DNA from: JALQTD01 sp965656785 | GTDB lineage: Bacteria; Bacteroidota; Bacteroidia; Flavobacteriales_D; Sanyastnellaceae | Direction of reading: 5' to 3' | DNA length: 64,000 bases | NCBI GenBank assembly: GCA_965656785.1 | Contig: CBFHLY010000016.1 | Location: 1-64,000, forward strand | Shown here: piece after piece, positions 24,933-33,818 of the stretch | Layout: each line of letters opens with the position of its first letter | Position numbering within the stretch: the stretch's first letter is position 1 | Made by a program: the position numbers and the translations under genes | Notes under the pieces: generated by a model | The model's database searches: none | What the model was told of the DNA's origin: nothing | Seen by the model: only the letters and a program-made list of their open reading frames with translations

Positions 24933-26284
24933 AGCTGTTCGAGCAGGCTTTGGGTCCCTGGCGCCAGCATCCCCGCGCTCAAGACCTCCGGTTTCACGCC
25001 CAGCAAGTCCGCCACCGTCAGCATCGTGTCGCTCACGAGCCCCACCGGATTGCCTTCGCTTCCGACCGAATGGTTCGCCGGAATGTCCGGCCCCACGAGC
25101 TGCGTCCAAACCCGCATCGAGTTCGCGTCGCTGTGGTCGTACGCCCGCCATTCGTTCGAGTCGATGATGTTGTTCGGGTTGAGGTTGCGCCCGCATTCCG
25201 GGGTGGTCAAGAGGGTCGTGGTGCCCGCCATGCCCGGGATGTTGGTTTGGATTTCGTTCCACAGGTAGCCCACGGCGTGGTCCGCCCGGTGGAGCGCGGC
25301 GAGGTATCCGCTGAAGTTCGAGTGGCATTGGTCCACCGCCCCGAGGTTGACCATCAGGAAGTTGGGCTTGAACCACTTCAGCACTTCGACGGCGAATGCC
25401 ACGGTCAGGAGGTCGCCGTTGTCGGTGACCGGTGGGAGGGGCAGGGTGCCGTTTTCGACCTTTTCGTACATCGCTTCCATGAAGGCCTTGATGTCCTCGC
25501 GTTCTTCCTGGCTGTTGCCGAGGCCGCCCGCTCCTTGTTGGCCGAGGAGGGACTGGAATTGCAAGTCGAGGAAGGTCCGCAGCCGGTTCATCGGTGCGAG
25601 CTCGTATTCGGGGTGGTAGATTTTCGCGTCGGCGAGGTAGGTTTGGCCTGCGCTGCCGAAGGTCACGGTGGGCGCGAAGAAGTTGCCGCCGTAGTTCGCG
25701 CCGTAGTCGGGGTGGGCGCTTTGGGTCAGCAGGGGCGTGGAGCCGCCGATGCCGTTTCCCACGAACCAAACATCCGTCGCCCCATACCCCCCGTGCCGCC
25801 GCAAGTACTCAAAAATCGTCGGGTTCACCGGGCGCTGCTTCAGCCCCTGCGTCGTCACGGTGCTCCCTTGCACCAGCGAGTTCAGCCCGCCGTAGTGGCC
25901 CGCGCTCAGCGCCTGCACTTCCCGAAAGACCGTGCCTTGCTGGTCGAGCGGCGTGTTGAGGATGGCCGGAATCGGCGTGTTCCCGTTGTTGCCGGTGCCG
26001 AAGACGATCTTCGCCACGGGCGACTCGCCGCTCAGCATGTTGAACAGGATGTTCCCCGGATAGGGCTCGCCCTGGCTGTCCTCCACGTACCGCTGCAAAA
26101 TCGATTCCTGCTGCCGCACCCCGCCCGCAAAGGCCACCATCACCACGTGCTCGCTCGACCGCATGCCTGTCGGCGCGAACAACCGCCCGCTCGGCAAGAT
26201 GTACGGCGCCACCGCCAATCCGGCCGCGCCCAGTCCCGCCTTCTTCAGAAATTCCCGGCGGTTTACGTTGTTTGTCGCTGCCAT
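24929..26284 (-). CDS. Tat-exported DUF1501-type protein
   Basis: 451 residues from ATG 26284, chosen because the twin-arginine signal RREFLKKAGLGAAGLAVAP starts a few residues later; a start 11 codons upstream is possible but would overlap the neighbour. The mature part belongs to the alkaline-phosphatase/sulfatase-like superfamily of DUF1501: VVMVAFAGGVRQQESI, LVQGSTV, NFLMVNLGAVDQCHSNFSGYL, LLTTPECGRN. In other bacteria DUF1501 proteins are encoded with DUF1800 or DUF1553 partners. Here the partners are two small lipoproteins and a cytochrome-like lipoprotein. Periplasmic; substrate unknown. Confidence 0.8.
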   Translation of the reverse strand: MAATNNVNRREFLKKAGLGAAGLAVAPYILPSGRLFAPTGMRSSEHVVMVAFAGGVRQQESILQRYVEDSQGEPYPGNILFNMLSGESPVAKIVFGTGNNGNTPIPAILNTPLDQQGTVFREVQALSAGHYGGLNSLVQGSTVTTQGLKQRPVNPTIFEYLRRHGGYGATDVWFVGNGIGGSTPLLTQSAHPDYGANYGGNFFAPTVTFGSAGQTYLADAKIYHPEYELAPMNRLRTFLDLQFQSLLGQQGAGGLGNSQEEREDIKAFMEAMYEKVENGTLPLPPVTDNGDLLTVAFAVEVLKWFKPNFLMVNLGAVDQCHSNFSGYLAALHRADHAVGYLWNEIQTNIPGMAGTTTLLTTPECGRNLNPNNIIDSNEWRAYDHSDANSMRVWTQLVGPDIPANHSVGSEGNPVGLVSDTMLTVADLLGVKPEVLSAGMLAPGTQSLLEQL

Positions 26285-26285
26285 C

Positions 26286-26780
26286 TCAGTAGTATTGGTA
26301 TTCTTCCGACAAGCCAAACGCCAAGTACACCAACTCCGGCGTCAGCTCCGGGTTGTCCGCGAGAAACCCCCGCATGAACGTCCGCTCCGCGGTGGTCGGC
26401 TGCCGCACAAAAAACCGGATGTACGTCTCCTCGATGAAGGCATCCGGATTCGCGTGCATCTCCGCCGCCGAGGGCAACATCACGCCGTCCTCGTTGAAAA
26501 AGTTGCTCAGGATGACCTCGCGGGCCACGTCTTGGTCGCCGATGGATTCGAAGACCTCGGCGATGTCGAACTGGTCGTTCGCGGGGAGGCCGGTTTGGAA
26601 GAGGTTGGTGTAGACGATGGATACCCACTGCTCGGGGGATTTGGCCCGATCCTTCCCCGCGCTCGCCGCTTCCACGCCATAATCCTCGAGGACGTAATGC
26701 GCCTCCGTCGGCCGCTCGCACGCCGCCAACGCAATCACCGCCACGGCGGCCAGGAGCTTAATCGAACCCTGCATATTCAT
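26286..26780 (-). CDS. Small lipoprotein with YxRxxxRxPT motif
   Basis: 164 residues; LLAAVAVIALAAC is a lipobox. The C-terminal 50 residues read YIRFFVRQPTTAERTFMRGF and end YLAFGLSEEYQYY. The same motif, including the final SxEY, occurs twice in the next upstream lipoprotein, and resembles the YRxLLGRxPD...SxEY pattern of DUF4214-like modules. It starts 17-23 bases inside the end of the upstream gene and ends one base before the DUF1501-type start. It is probably a surface or periplasmic partner of that protein. Confidence 0.6.
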   Translation of the reverse strand: MNMQGSIKLLAAVAVIALAACERPTEAHYVLEDYGVEAASAGKDRAKSPEQWVSIVYTNLFQTGLPANDQFDIAEVFESIGDQDVAREVILSNFFNEDGVMLPSAAEMHANPDAFIEETYIRFFVRQPTTAERTFMRGFLADNPELTPELVYLAFGLSEEYQYY

Positions 26781-27669
26781 CGGTCTTCATGATGGTGGTG
26801 TACACGCGCGCCAAATCCAATTCCACGCCCAACGCCGCCAACCCCTCGACCAACTCCGCGTCCGACGGCTCCCGGCTCAGGAGCGAACGGTAGGCCCACC
26901 GGACCGTCCCTTCGTCCCATTCCGCATTGGAAGTCAGCACACTCAAGTAACTCGGTTTGTCCGCAATCGGTTGCCCCATCAGGCTGCTCCCGAGGTTCGA
27001 TTCTATGCTCGGATATGCCGCATCGAACTCCGCCGCCGTCGGGAAGCGCTGGAAAAAGTCATCGAACGTCGCGTTGATGAAGTTGAAGGAGTTCATGTTG
27101 ATTTGGTCATACACGGCGTTGTAGGCCAAACGCCACGTCGCCTCGCGCAAATCGATCGAGTCCAGTGGCAACTGCGTCCGGATGAGCATCACGTTCTCCA
27201 GCCGCTGCGCGCGCTCCGTGTTGAGCGCGTAGCCCAGCAAATCCCCGCCCAGCGAGTCGTTGTAGGCCGCGAACAACAAATTCCCGCGGTACTGCTGGAG
27301 GATGCCCTCCGAGGCCCCGTCGATGAACCGGGACTTCAAATCGCTGTACAGCTTGTCGAAATAGGCACCCCGGAACGTGGTGCCCATCGTCGGCGCGCTC
27401 CCGCGCAGCAGCGAGTCGAGCACGGCCTGCCGCGCGTCCATCACCAAACCCTCCGTTTCGAGGAAAGCCACCGCTTCGTCCAACTCGGCGTCGGTCGGCT
27501 CCCGGCCGATGCCGTCGATGTACGCCCGGTTGACGTAGTTGTTCACCAGGACCGTCGGGATGCCCGAATAGCCCGGAACGGGATTGTCCTCGAAGGTGAA
27601 GACCTCCGGTTTGCACCCTGCTGTGATCAGCAACAGGCTGGTTCCGAGCCAAGCAATGCGGTTCATCAT
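26758..27669 (-). CDS. Lipoprotein with two YxxLLxREPT modules
   Basis: 303 residues from ATG 27669 (a second ATG one codon on). NRIAWLGTSLLLITAGC is a lipobox. AYIDGIGREPTDAELDEAV near the N-terminus and YRSLLSREPSDAELVEGL near the C-terminus, ending IMKTDEYAGFD, are two copies of the same module; FFQRFPTAAEFDAAYP in the middle may be a third, weaker copy. It is the first gene of the operon that ends with PorP/SprF. No known enzyme motif is seen. Confidence 0.6.
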   Translation of the reverse strand: MMNRIAWLGTSLLLITAGCKPEVFTFEDNPVPGYSGIPTVLVNNYVNRAYIDGIGREPTDAELDEAVAFLETEGLVMDARQAVLDSLLRGSAPTMGTTFRGAYFDKLYSDLKSRFIDGASEGILQQYRGNLLFAAYNDSLGGDLLGYALNTERAQRLENVMLIRTQLPLDSIDLREATWRLAYNAVYDQINMNSFNFINATFDDFFQRFPTAAEFDAAYPSIESNLGSSLMGQPIADKPSYLSVLTSNAEWDEGTVRWAYRSLLSREPSDAELVEGLAALGVELDLARVYTTIMKTDEYAGFD

Positions 27670-27719
27670 CGAAGGGAAGTTAAGCATTCCTCCGATTGCA
27701 ACCACGGTCGGCCTTCAGG

Positions 27720-28682
<963 letters not shown>

Positions 28683-28702
28683 GTTCTCAAATTTAGCGCG
28701 CT

Positions 28703-29452
28703 TCAGCGGTTCCACGGCAGGAATTGCCCCAACTTCCTCAACGGTTTCATCAGCGGGGTCCACGGAGGCATGCGCAGCCCATTCAGCCGCCACGCCGAGC
28801 GGTCCTCGCGGTTTGCTCGCAGGCGGTTCCGCCAATTCGCGTTGCTCACTCCGCCCACCTGCATCCGAACGAGGACGTGCGGGACGTAGCCGAGGACGAG
28901 GCCGTGGCGGTGGATGAACCGGAGCATCAATTCGTAGTCCGCCGCGCTCCGGAGGTCGGTCCGAAATCCGCCCCACCGCTCGAACGCGGCGCGCCGTGCA
29001 AAAAACGTCGGATGCGGCGGCATCCAGCCGCGCCGGAAGGCCCCGGGCGCATACGTCCCGCTCACCCAGCGCCGGGTCACCCGCTCGCCGTCCACGTACA
29101 CCAAGTCGCCGTAGACGCCTTCCACTCCCTGAACGAAGGCCGCAGCCACGCGCTCCAGCACCCGGTCATCGGCGTACACGTCATCGCTGTTCAGGAAGGC
29201 CACGGCATCTCCCGTGGCGGCTTGCCAGCCCTTGTTCATCGCGTCGTACAGCCCTTCGTCCGGTTCAGAAATGACGTGTGCGATGCGTTGGGTCCACGGC
29301 TCGATCGCCTTCAGGGTGCCGTCGGTGGACGCGCCGTCCACCACGATGTACTCCAGTTCGAACCCGGTTTGCCGTTGTCCCACCACGGAAGCCACCGCTG
29401 CAGCGATGGTCGCTTCTGCGTTGTAGGCCACCGTGACGATGGACAGCTTCAT
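28703..29452 (-). CDS. GT2-family glycosyltransferase
   Basis: 249 residues from ATG 29452. SIVTVAYNAEATIAAAVASV, YIVVDGASTDGTLKAI, SEPDEGLYDAMNKGW and AFLNSDDVYAD are the classical GT2 motifs (GT-A fold, with the metal-binding SDD). It has a short C-terminal tail that is rich in Arg and Pro. Its start overlaps the last base of the peptidyl-prolyl isomerase gene (TGATG), so it is translated with an unrelated gene. It is a soluble cytosolic glycosyltransferase for surface sugars; substrate unknown. Confidence 0.85.
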   Translation of the reverse strand: MKLSIVTVAYNAEATIAAAVASVVGQRQTGFELEYIVVDGASTDGTLKAIEPWTQRIAHVISEPDEGLYDAMNKGWQAATGDAVAFLNSDDVYADDRVLERVAAAFVQGVEGVYGDLVYVDGERVTRRWVSGTYAPGAFRRGWMPPHPTFFARRAAFERWGGFRTDLRSAADYELMLRFIHRHGLVLGYVPHVLVRMQVGGVSNANWRNRLRANREDRSAWRLNGLRMPPWTPLMKPLRKLGQFLPWNR

Positions 29453-30837
29453 CAGTTGTTCGCCGAAATGCCGCTCCAATCGTGTTCCGTCGGGCACGTG
29501 GCGTAAGGCGGGTCGATGCGCACGTAGGTCTCGGCGATGTGGCTGCGCAGCCAGGAGTTCATCTTTTCCGCACGCAGCTCCGCTTCCACTTGGGATTGGA
29601 ACAAACCGAAGTCGTCCTTCGGATTCGCCCGGTGAGCCGGATACCGCTGGTCCATCCGGTACATCGCCCAGTAGCCGTTGTCGTCCTCGTCCACCATCAG
29701 AATGGGCTCCGACCACGCGCCCTCGGCCAAATTGTCGAGCAGGAAGAACACGTTGGGATCGATTTCGTCCACCCCAAACCGCGTTGAACCGTCCCGTGGA
29801 TTCACCACCTGTCCGCGCTGGTTTTTCGATTCTTCCCGCGTGGAGAACCGCTGCGCGGCTTCCGCAAAATCCCACATCTCGCGTCCCAATTGTGCGGCCA
29901 ACGTGTCGATTTCGGCTTCGAGGGCATCGAGCGCAGCGGGATCCACCTTCGGCGACATCAGGACGTGGCAGGCGCTGAACACTTCGCCCCGGCGCTCGGT
30001 CGGCTTCACGAAGTGGAACCCAAAATCCGACGAAAACACCGGCGACAACTCACCGATGGGCGTGTCGAACACCGCCGCCTCGAATTCCGGCACGAACTCC
30101 CCCCGGCGAATCCCATCGTAGCACCCGCCCTTGTATTTCGATCCGGGGTCTTCCGAGTGGCGCATCGCGGCGAGCGTCATGGAGAGCTTGCCTTGCTCGA
30201 CGAGCGTGCGGATGGAATCGAGTGCGCTGCGGGTTTGGCCGCGTTGCACCTCGGTGATGGCGGGCTGCAGAACGATTTCGCTGTAGCTCAGCGCTTCCGG
30301 AATCAGCGGCAGGCTGTCCGGCGGGGTCTCCGCATAGGCCTGCTGCACTTCGGCGGGCGTCGCACGGACTTGCTGGTCGATGCTGCCTTGCATCCGCGAG
30401 GCGAGCAGCTGTTCGCGCAAGGGGTCTGCAAATTCCGATTTCCATTGAGCAACGCTGCGTCCGTACTCGTTTTCGAAGGCCTCGAGGCTTCCGAATTGCC
30501 GAATGTAATAGGCCAAACGCCGATCCAGTTCATCCATCACTTCCGCCTCCGTCACTTCCAAGCTGTCCAACTTCGCGTTGTGGACGAGCAGTTTTTGGAA
30601 CAACAAATCTTCCAACAACCGGCACTCGGCCTTGCGGTCCACGTTCATGCCCTGCGCCCGCGCACTGAAGGCCTGCGCCTCCACGTCGGATTGCAGCACG
30701 AACTCGTCTCCGACCACCGCGACCACGGCGTCAAGCACCTGAAAATCCGTGCTGTCGAGGGTCGCCATCGCGGGCAGCGTGGCGAACACGGCGCCCACGA
30801 CGAGGAGGGCGCGGATGGAGGAAATAAAGGCTTTCAC
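29452..30837 (-). CDS. SurA-like periplasmic peptidyl-prolyl isomerase
   Basis: About 461 residues with a GTG start at 30837 that puts the signal peptide KAFISSIRALLVVGAVFATL at the N-terminus; a GTG ten codons earlier is also possible. The N-terminal helical chaperone domain has VVAVVGDEFVLQSDVEAQ, the usual SurA start. A parvulin-type domain follows (GSKYKGGCYDGIRRGEFVPE, AVFDTPIGELSPVFSSDFGF, HFVKPTERRGE), and a second begins at ACHVLMSP. This is a chaperone of outer-membrane and T9SS-related proteins in the periplasm. It is part of a cluster of three such genes. Confidence 0.85.
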   Translation of the reverse strand: MKAFISSIRALLVVGAVFATLPAMATLDSTDFQVLDAVVAVVGDEFVLQSDVEAQAFSARAQGMNVDRKAECRLLEDLLFQKLLVHNAKLDSLEVTEAEVMDELDRRLAYYIRQFGSLEAFENEYGRSVAQWKSEFADPLREQLLASRMQGSIDQQVRATPAEVQQAYAETPPDSLPLIPEALSYSEIVLQPAITEVQRGQTRSALDSIRTLVEQGKLSMTLAAMRHSEDPGSKYKGGCYDGIRRGEFVPEFEAAVFDTPIGELSPVFSSDFGFHFVKPTERRGEVFSACHVLMSPKVDPAALDALEAEIDTLAAQLGREMWDFAEAAQRFSTREESKNQRGQVVNPRDGSTRFGVDEIDPNVFFLLDNLAEGAWSEPILMVDEDDNGYWAMYRMDQRYPAHRANPKDDFGLFQSQVEAELRAEKMNSWLRSHIAETYVRIDPPYATCPTEHDWSGISANN

Positions 30838-30878
30838 GGGCACGAAGATACACCGCGCCTTCCGCACGGGGATGTGAA

Positions 30879-31751
30879 TTAAGGCAAAGGCGGTTCCAAC
30901 CGCAGGATCGCCCCTTCCGCGTGCGCTTTTTCGAGGAGCCGTTCCTGCAAGGTGGACAGGAGTTCCGTTCGGCGGGCGTGGAGGATGAGTTCTTCGATGC
31001 GCTCGCGGACGAGTTCGAAGGGGGCGGGGGCGTCCTTGAGGGAGTGCTCGAGGAATTGCAGCCAGTACAGGCGTCCGTCTTGCTCGAACGAGATGAGGCG
31101 GCGGTCGGCGATTTGGCGTTCCGGGCGGTAGAGCTGCAGGGGCACTTCATGGACGAGGTCGTCGAGGAGCCACCAAATTTCCGGGTCGATGCTGTACACT
31201 GCGGCGTTTTCCACGCACCAGGCCTCGAGCACTGCCACCTGGGAGCTGTCCATGGAGAGGAACAGGTTTTGGACCGAGGCCAAATCCCGTCCGTCCGCCG
31301 GCAGGTGCAAAAACCGCGCGCGCACCACGTAATCGTTCACGGGAAACAGCGCGGACTGCGCATCGTAGAACGCGCGCGCCTCCGTTTCGGTCACCTCCAC
31401 GTTCAGCCGCTCCGCCACATACCGCTCCTCGAAGCGGTGCATGACGAGGGCATTTCGGTACGCTTCCAGTTCCTTGCTGAAGTCCAAATCGGCCGCCTCC
31501 AACTCGCGTTCCGCCTGGTGCAGCATGACCTGCTCCCGGAGCCACCCTTCCATGAGGCGGGTGGCGAGGGCGGTGCTGTCTTCGGCGTCGAGGTCGTTCG
31601 GGATTTGGCCTTCCAAGTCGCTCCAGCTCAGGATGCGGTCGTACGCCTGCGCCGCCACGGGCACATCGGCTTGCGACTCGCTTCCCCACCCGCTGCAGCC
31701 GAACAGCAAGGCGCCGCCGAGCAGCCCCAGCAGCAAGTGCGCCGGTTTCAC
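30879..31751 (-). CDS. PpiC/SurA-like lipoprotein without a clear catalytic domain
   Basis: 290 residues with a GTG start at 31751, two bases after the previous stop. KPAHLLLGLLGGALLFGC is a lipobox. The helical part (LREQVMLHQAERELEAADL) resembles the SurA N-terminal fold. Where the parvulin domain would be, VVRARFLHLPADGRD only loosely matches the first strand, and the conserved G-G, F-x-x-H pattern is absent. It is probably a chaperone that has lost isomerase activity. It stands between two active-looking paralogues. Confidence 0.65.
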   Translation of the reverse strand: MKPAHLLLGLLGGALLFGCSGWGSESQADVPVAAQAYDRILSWSDLEGQIPNDLDAEDSTALATRLMEGWLREQVMLHQAERELEAADLDFSKELEAYRNALVMHRFEERYVAERLNVEVTETEARAFYDAQSALFPVNDYVVRARFLHLPADGRDLASVQNLFLSMDSSQVAVLEAWCVENAAVYSIDPEIWWLLDDLVHEVPLQLYRPERQIADRRLISFEQDGRLYWLQFLEHSLKDAPAPFELVRERIEELILHARRTELLSTLQERLLEKAHAEGAILRLEPPLP

Positions 31752-31753
31752 GG

Positions 31754-33739
31754 TCAGTCCGTCAAAGAGTGAAGGACCAACGTGTTGACCTCGATGGGGT
31801 ACTTCGCCCGAAGTTCGGCGATCCAGCGGGCCTCGAGCTCGTCTTGGTAGGCGGCGATGGCAGCACCCCGGCACGCCTCGAGCGGCTTCGGTTCCGGGCC
31901 GCGTGCGCTGATCACGTTCACGACGACCGTGGCGCCGTCGCCTGCGGGGAATTCCAGCACCGTCGCGCCGTTCACCGCTGCCGCGAACACGCTGTCCGCC
32001 CAGTGGTTCTCGCCCGATTCGAAGGTGCCGAATTCCATGCGAAGCGCCAAGGCGTTCTCCTCCAGCCACTTCGCGTTCGCTTCCGCCATTTCTTCGCGGC
32101 TGCCACGTCCTTTTTTCAGCGCTTTCCGTACCGTCTTCAAGACGTCGTCGTTCGCGCACGTGTAGACACCGATTTCCATCCGCGGACCCCACATGAACCG
32201 GTCGGCGTTTTCCGCGTGGAAGGCTTCGAGACCTGCGGAGTCGCGCACGGCTTTCGACCACACTTCTTGGTCCGTCAACTCAAAGAGCAGGATGCCGTCG
32301 TGGTATTCTTCGATGAGGAGCCGGAAGTCGTCGTACTTCGCTTCGAGCTGCGAATCCTCGTAATCGAGCAGCAGGCTTTCCGTCCAAGCGGTGAAATTCG
32401 ATGCGATGATGGCCGCAGCACCGGCTTCGGGGTTGCGGATTTTCGTTGTGTTCAGGTGAGCGATGAAGTCCCCGACCTTCCAGGTTTGGCCGGCGAAGGA
32501 CACGAGGACTTGGTTGTCGTGGCTCGTCGAGGGGAGGGGATGGCCTTCGTAGAAGGCGCTGTCGACGCGGGCGGCCGCGCGGACGAGTTGGCTGAGTTCC
32601 TTTTCCGAATCGGTGTAGGCGTATTCCGTTTTGAGTTTGGCCAAAAACGAATCGCGCGTGCGCTCCGCCCGCGAATCCCGGCTGATTTTCTTTTCCAGTT
32701 CGCGCTTCGATTCCTCAAAGGTGGGCAGGTCCCGCGCTTCAAGGCGCTTCACGATGTGCCAACCGTATTCGGTTTCGAATGGGGCCGAGATGGCGCCGTT
32801 TTCTTCGAGGCCGAAGGCGGCGTCTTCGAACGCTTCGACCATCTTGCCGGTGCCAAACCACGGAAGTTCCCCGCCCTTGCTGGCCGACGAAACGTCCTCG
32901 CTGTACTTCATCGCCATCTCGTTCCAATCTGCACCCTCTTCGAGCATGCGGTGGATTTCTTCGATGCGGCGACGGGCTTGGGTCACCGCGCCGGGGTCCT
33001 TGCCTTGCGGCGTGCGGATCATGATGTGGGCGGCATGGACTTCCCCACGGGCTTCGCGGCGCCCCGTTACTTGGAGGATGTGGTAGCCGTAACGTGTGCG
33101 GATGATGGGGCTGAGTTCACCGACCGGCGTGGTGTAGGCCGCGCTTTCAAACGGGTAGACCATTTGAAAAGCGGTGAACCAGCCGAGGTCTCCACCGTTT
33201 TCCACGGCACTCGGGTCGTCGGATCCGCCCTTCGATCGGGCCACGGACACGAAATCCGCGCCGTCGGCGATGCGGTCGCGCAGGACCTTGATGCGGCGGT
33301 AGGCGTTCGCCGTGTCGGTCGGGCTGGCGTTTTCATCGCACGAGATGAGGATGTGCCGGGCGCGCACTTCGGTTTGTTTCCGGTCGAACGCTTCTTGGAC
33401 CAAATCATCCAGCACTTCCGAATCCGTCAAATACGGCCGAGCCAACTGCTGCCGGTACCCGTCCAATTCGCGCTTGAACGTGGCAGACGTGTCCATGCCG
33501 CGCGCCTCGGCCTCGAGGACCTTGAGCTTGAAGTTGATGAACAGTTCCATGTATTCGTCGAGGCTCTCTTCGGTAACGGCCGCGTCGCGGTTGTTCTTGA
33601 GGAAGATGTGCTCGAAGTCGGAAGCGGAGACGGATTCGGGTCCTACGGTGAGCACGGTTTGGCCTTGGGCCCAGCCGATTGCACACCCCATCCACGCGCC
33701 CAAGGTCAGGGCAGCAGCTCGAAAAGTCATGTTCTTCAT
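31754..33739 (-). CDS. Periplasmic PpiC-type isomerase with two parvulin domains
   Basis: 661 residues from ATG 33739, chosen for the signal peptide (NMTFRAAALTLGAWMGCAIG); the upstream open frame is not needed. After an N-terminal chaperone segment (LTVGPESVSASDFEHIFLKN), a parvulin domain begins at VRARHILISCDENASP and closes with RYGYHILQVTGRR. A second begins at VHAAHIMIRTPQGKDP and closes with EYGWHIVKRLEARD. The C-terminal 250 residues are helical and of unknown role. It probably helps fold barrel and T9SS proteins. It is followed after 2 bases by the lipoprotein paralogue. Confidence 0.88.
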   Translation of the reverse strand: MKNMTFRAAALTLGAWMGCAIGWAQGQTVLTVGPESVSASDFEHIFLKNNRDAAVTEESLDEYMELFINFKLKVLEAEARGMDTSATFKRELDGYRQQLARPYLTDSEVLDDLVQEAFDRKQTEVRARHILISCDENASPTDTANAYRRIKVLRDRIADGADFVSVARSKGGSDDPSAVENGGDLGWFTAFQMVYPFESAAYTTPVGELSPIIRTRYGYHILQVTGRREARGEVHAAHIMIRTPQGKDPGAVTQARRRIEEIHRMLEEGADWNEMAMKYSEDVSSASKGGELPWFGTGKMVEAFEDAAFGLEENGAISAPFETEYGWHIVKRLEARDLPTFEESKRELEKKISRDSRAERTRDSFLAKLKTEYAYTDSEKELSQLVRAAARVDSAFYEGHPLPSTSHDNQVLVSFAGQTWKVGDFIAHLNTTKIRNPEAGAAAIIASNFTAWTESLLLDYEDSQLEAKYDDFRLLIEEYHDGILLFELTDQEVWSKAVRDSAGLEAFHAENADRFMWGPRMEIGVYTCANDDVLKTVRKALKKGRGSREEMAEANAKWLEENALALRMEFGTFESGENHWADSVFAAAVNGATVLEFPAGDGATVVVNVISARGPEPKPLEACRGAAIAAYQDELEARWIAELRAKYPIEVNTLVLHSLTD

Positions 33740-33818
33740 CGCAGTTCTAACAGGTGTTGCGGCCCAAAACGGGCCAAAAAATCGGAGCAAAATTAATCCG
33801 CCGTTTCCAAGCGAAACG

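Noticed and set aside
24950..26377. 475-codon plus-strand frame opposite the DUF1501 gene
   Set aside because: Composition is typical of an antisense shadow; the opposite strand has a Tat signal and family motifs.
31769..33796. 675-codon plus-strand frame opposite the PpiC gene
   Set aside because: No recognisable domain; the minus strand has two parvulin domains and a signal peptide.
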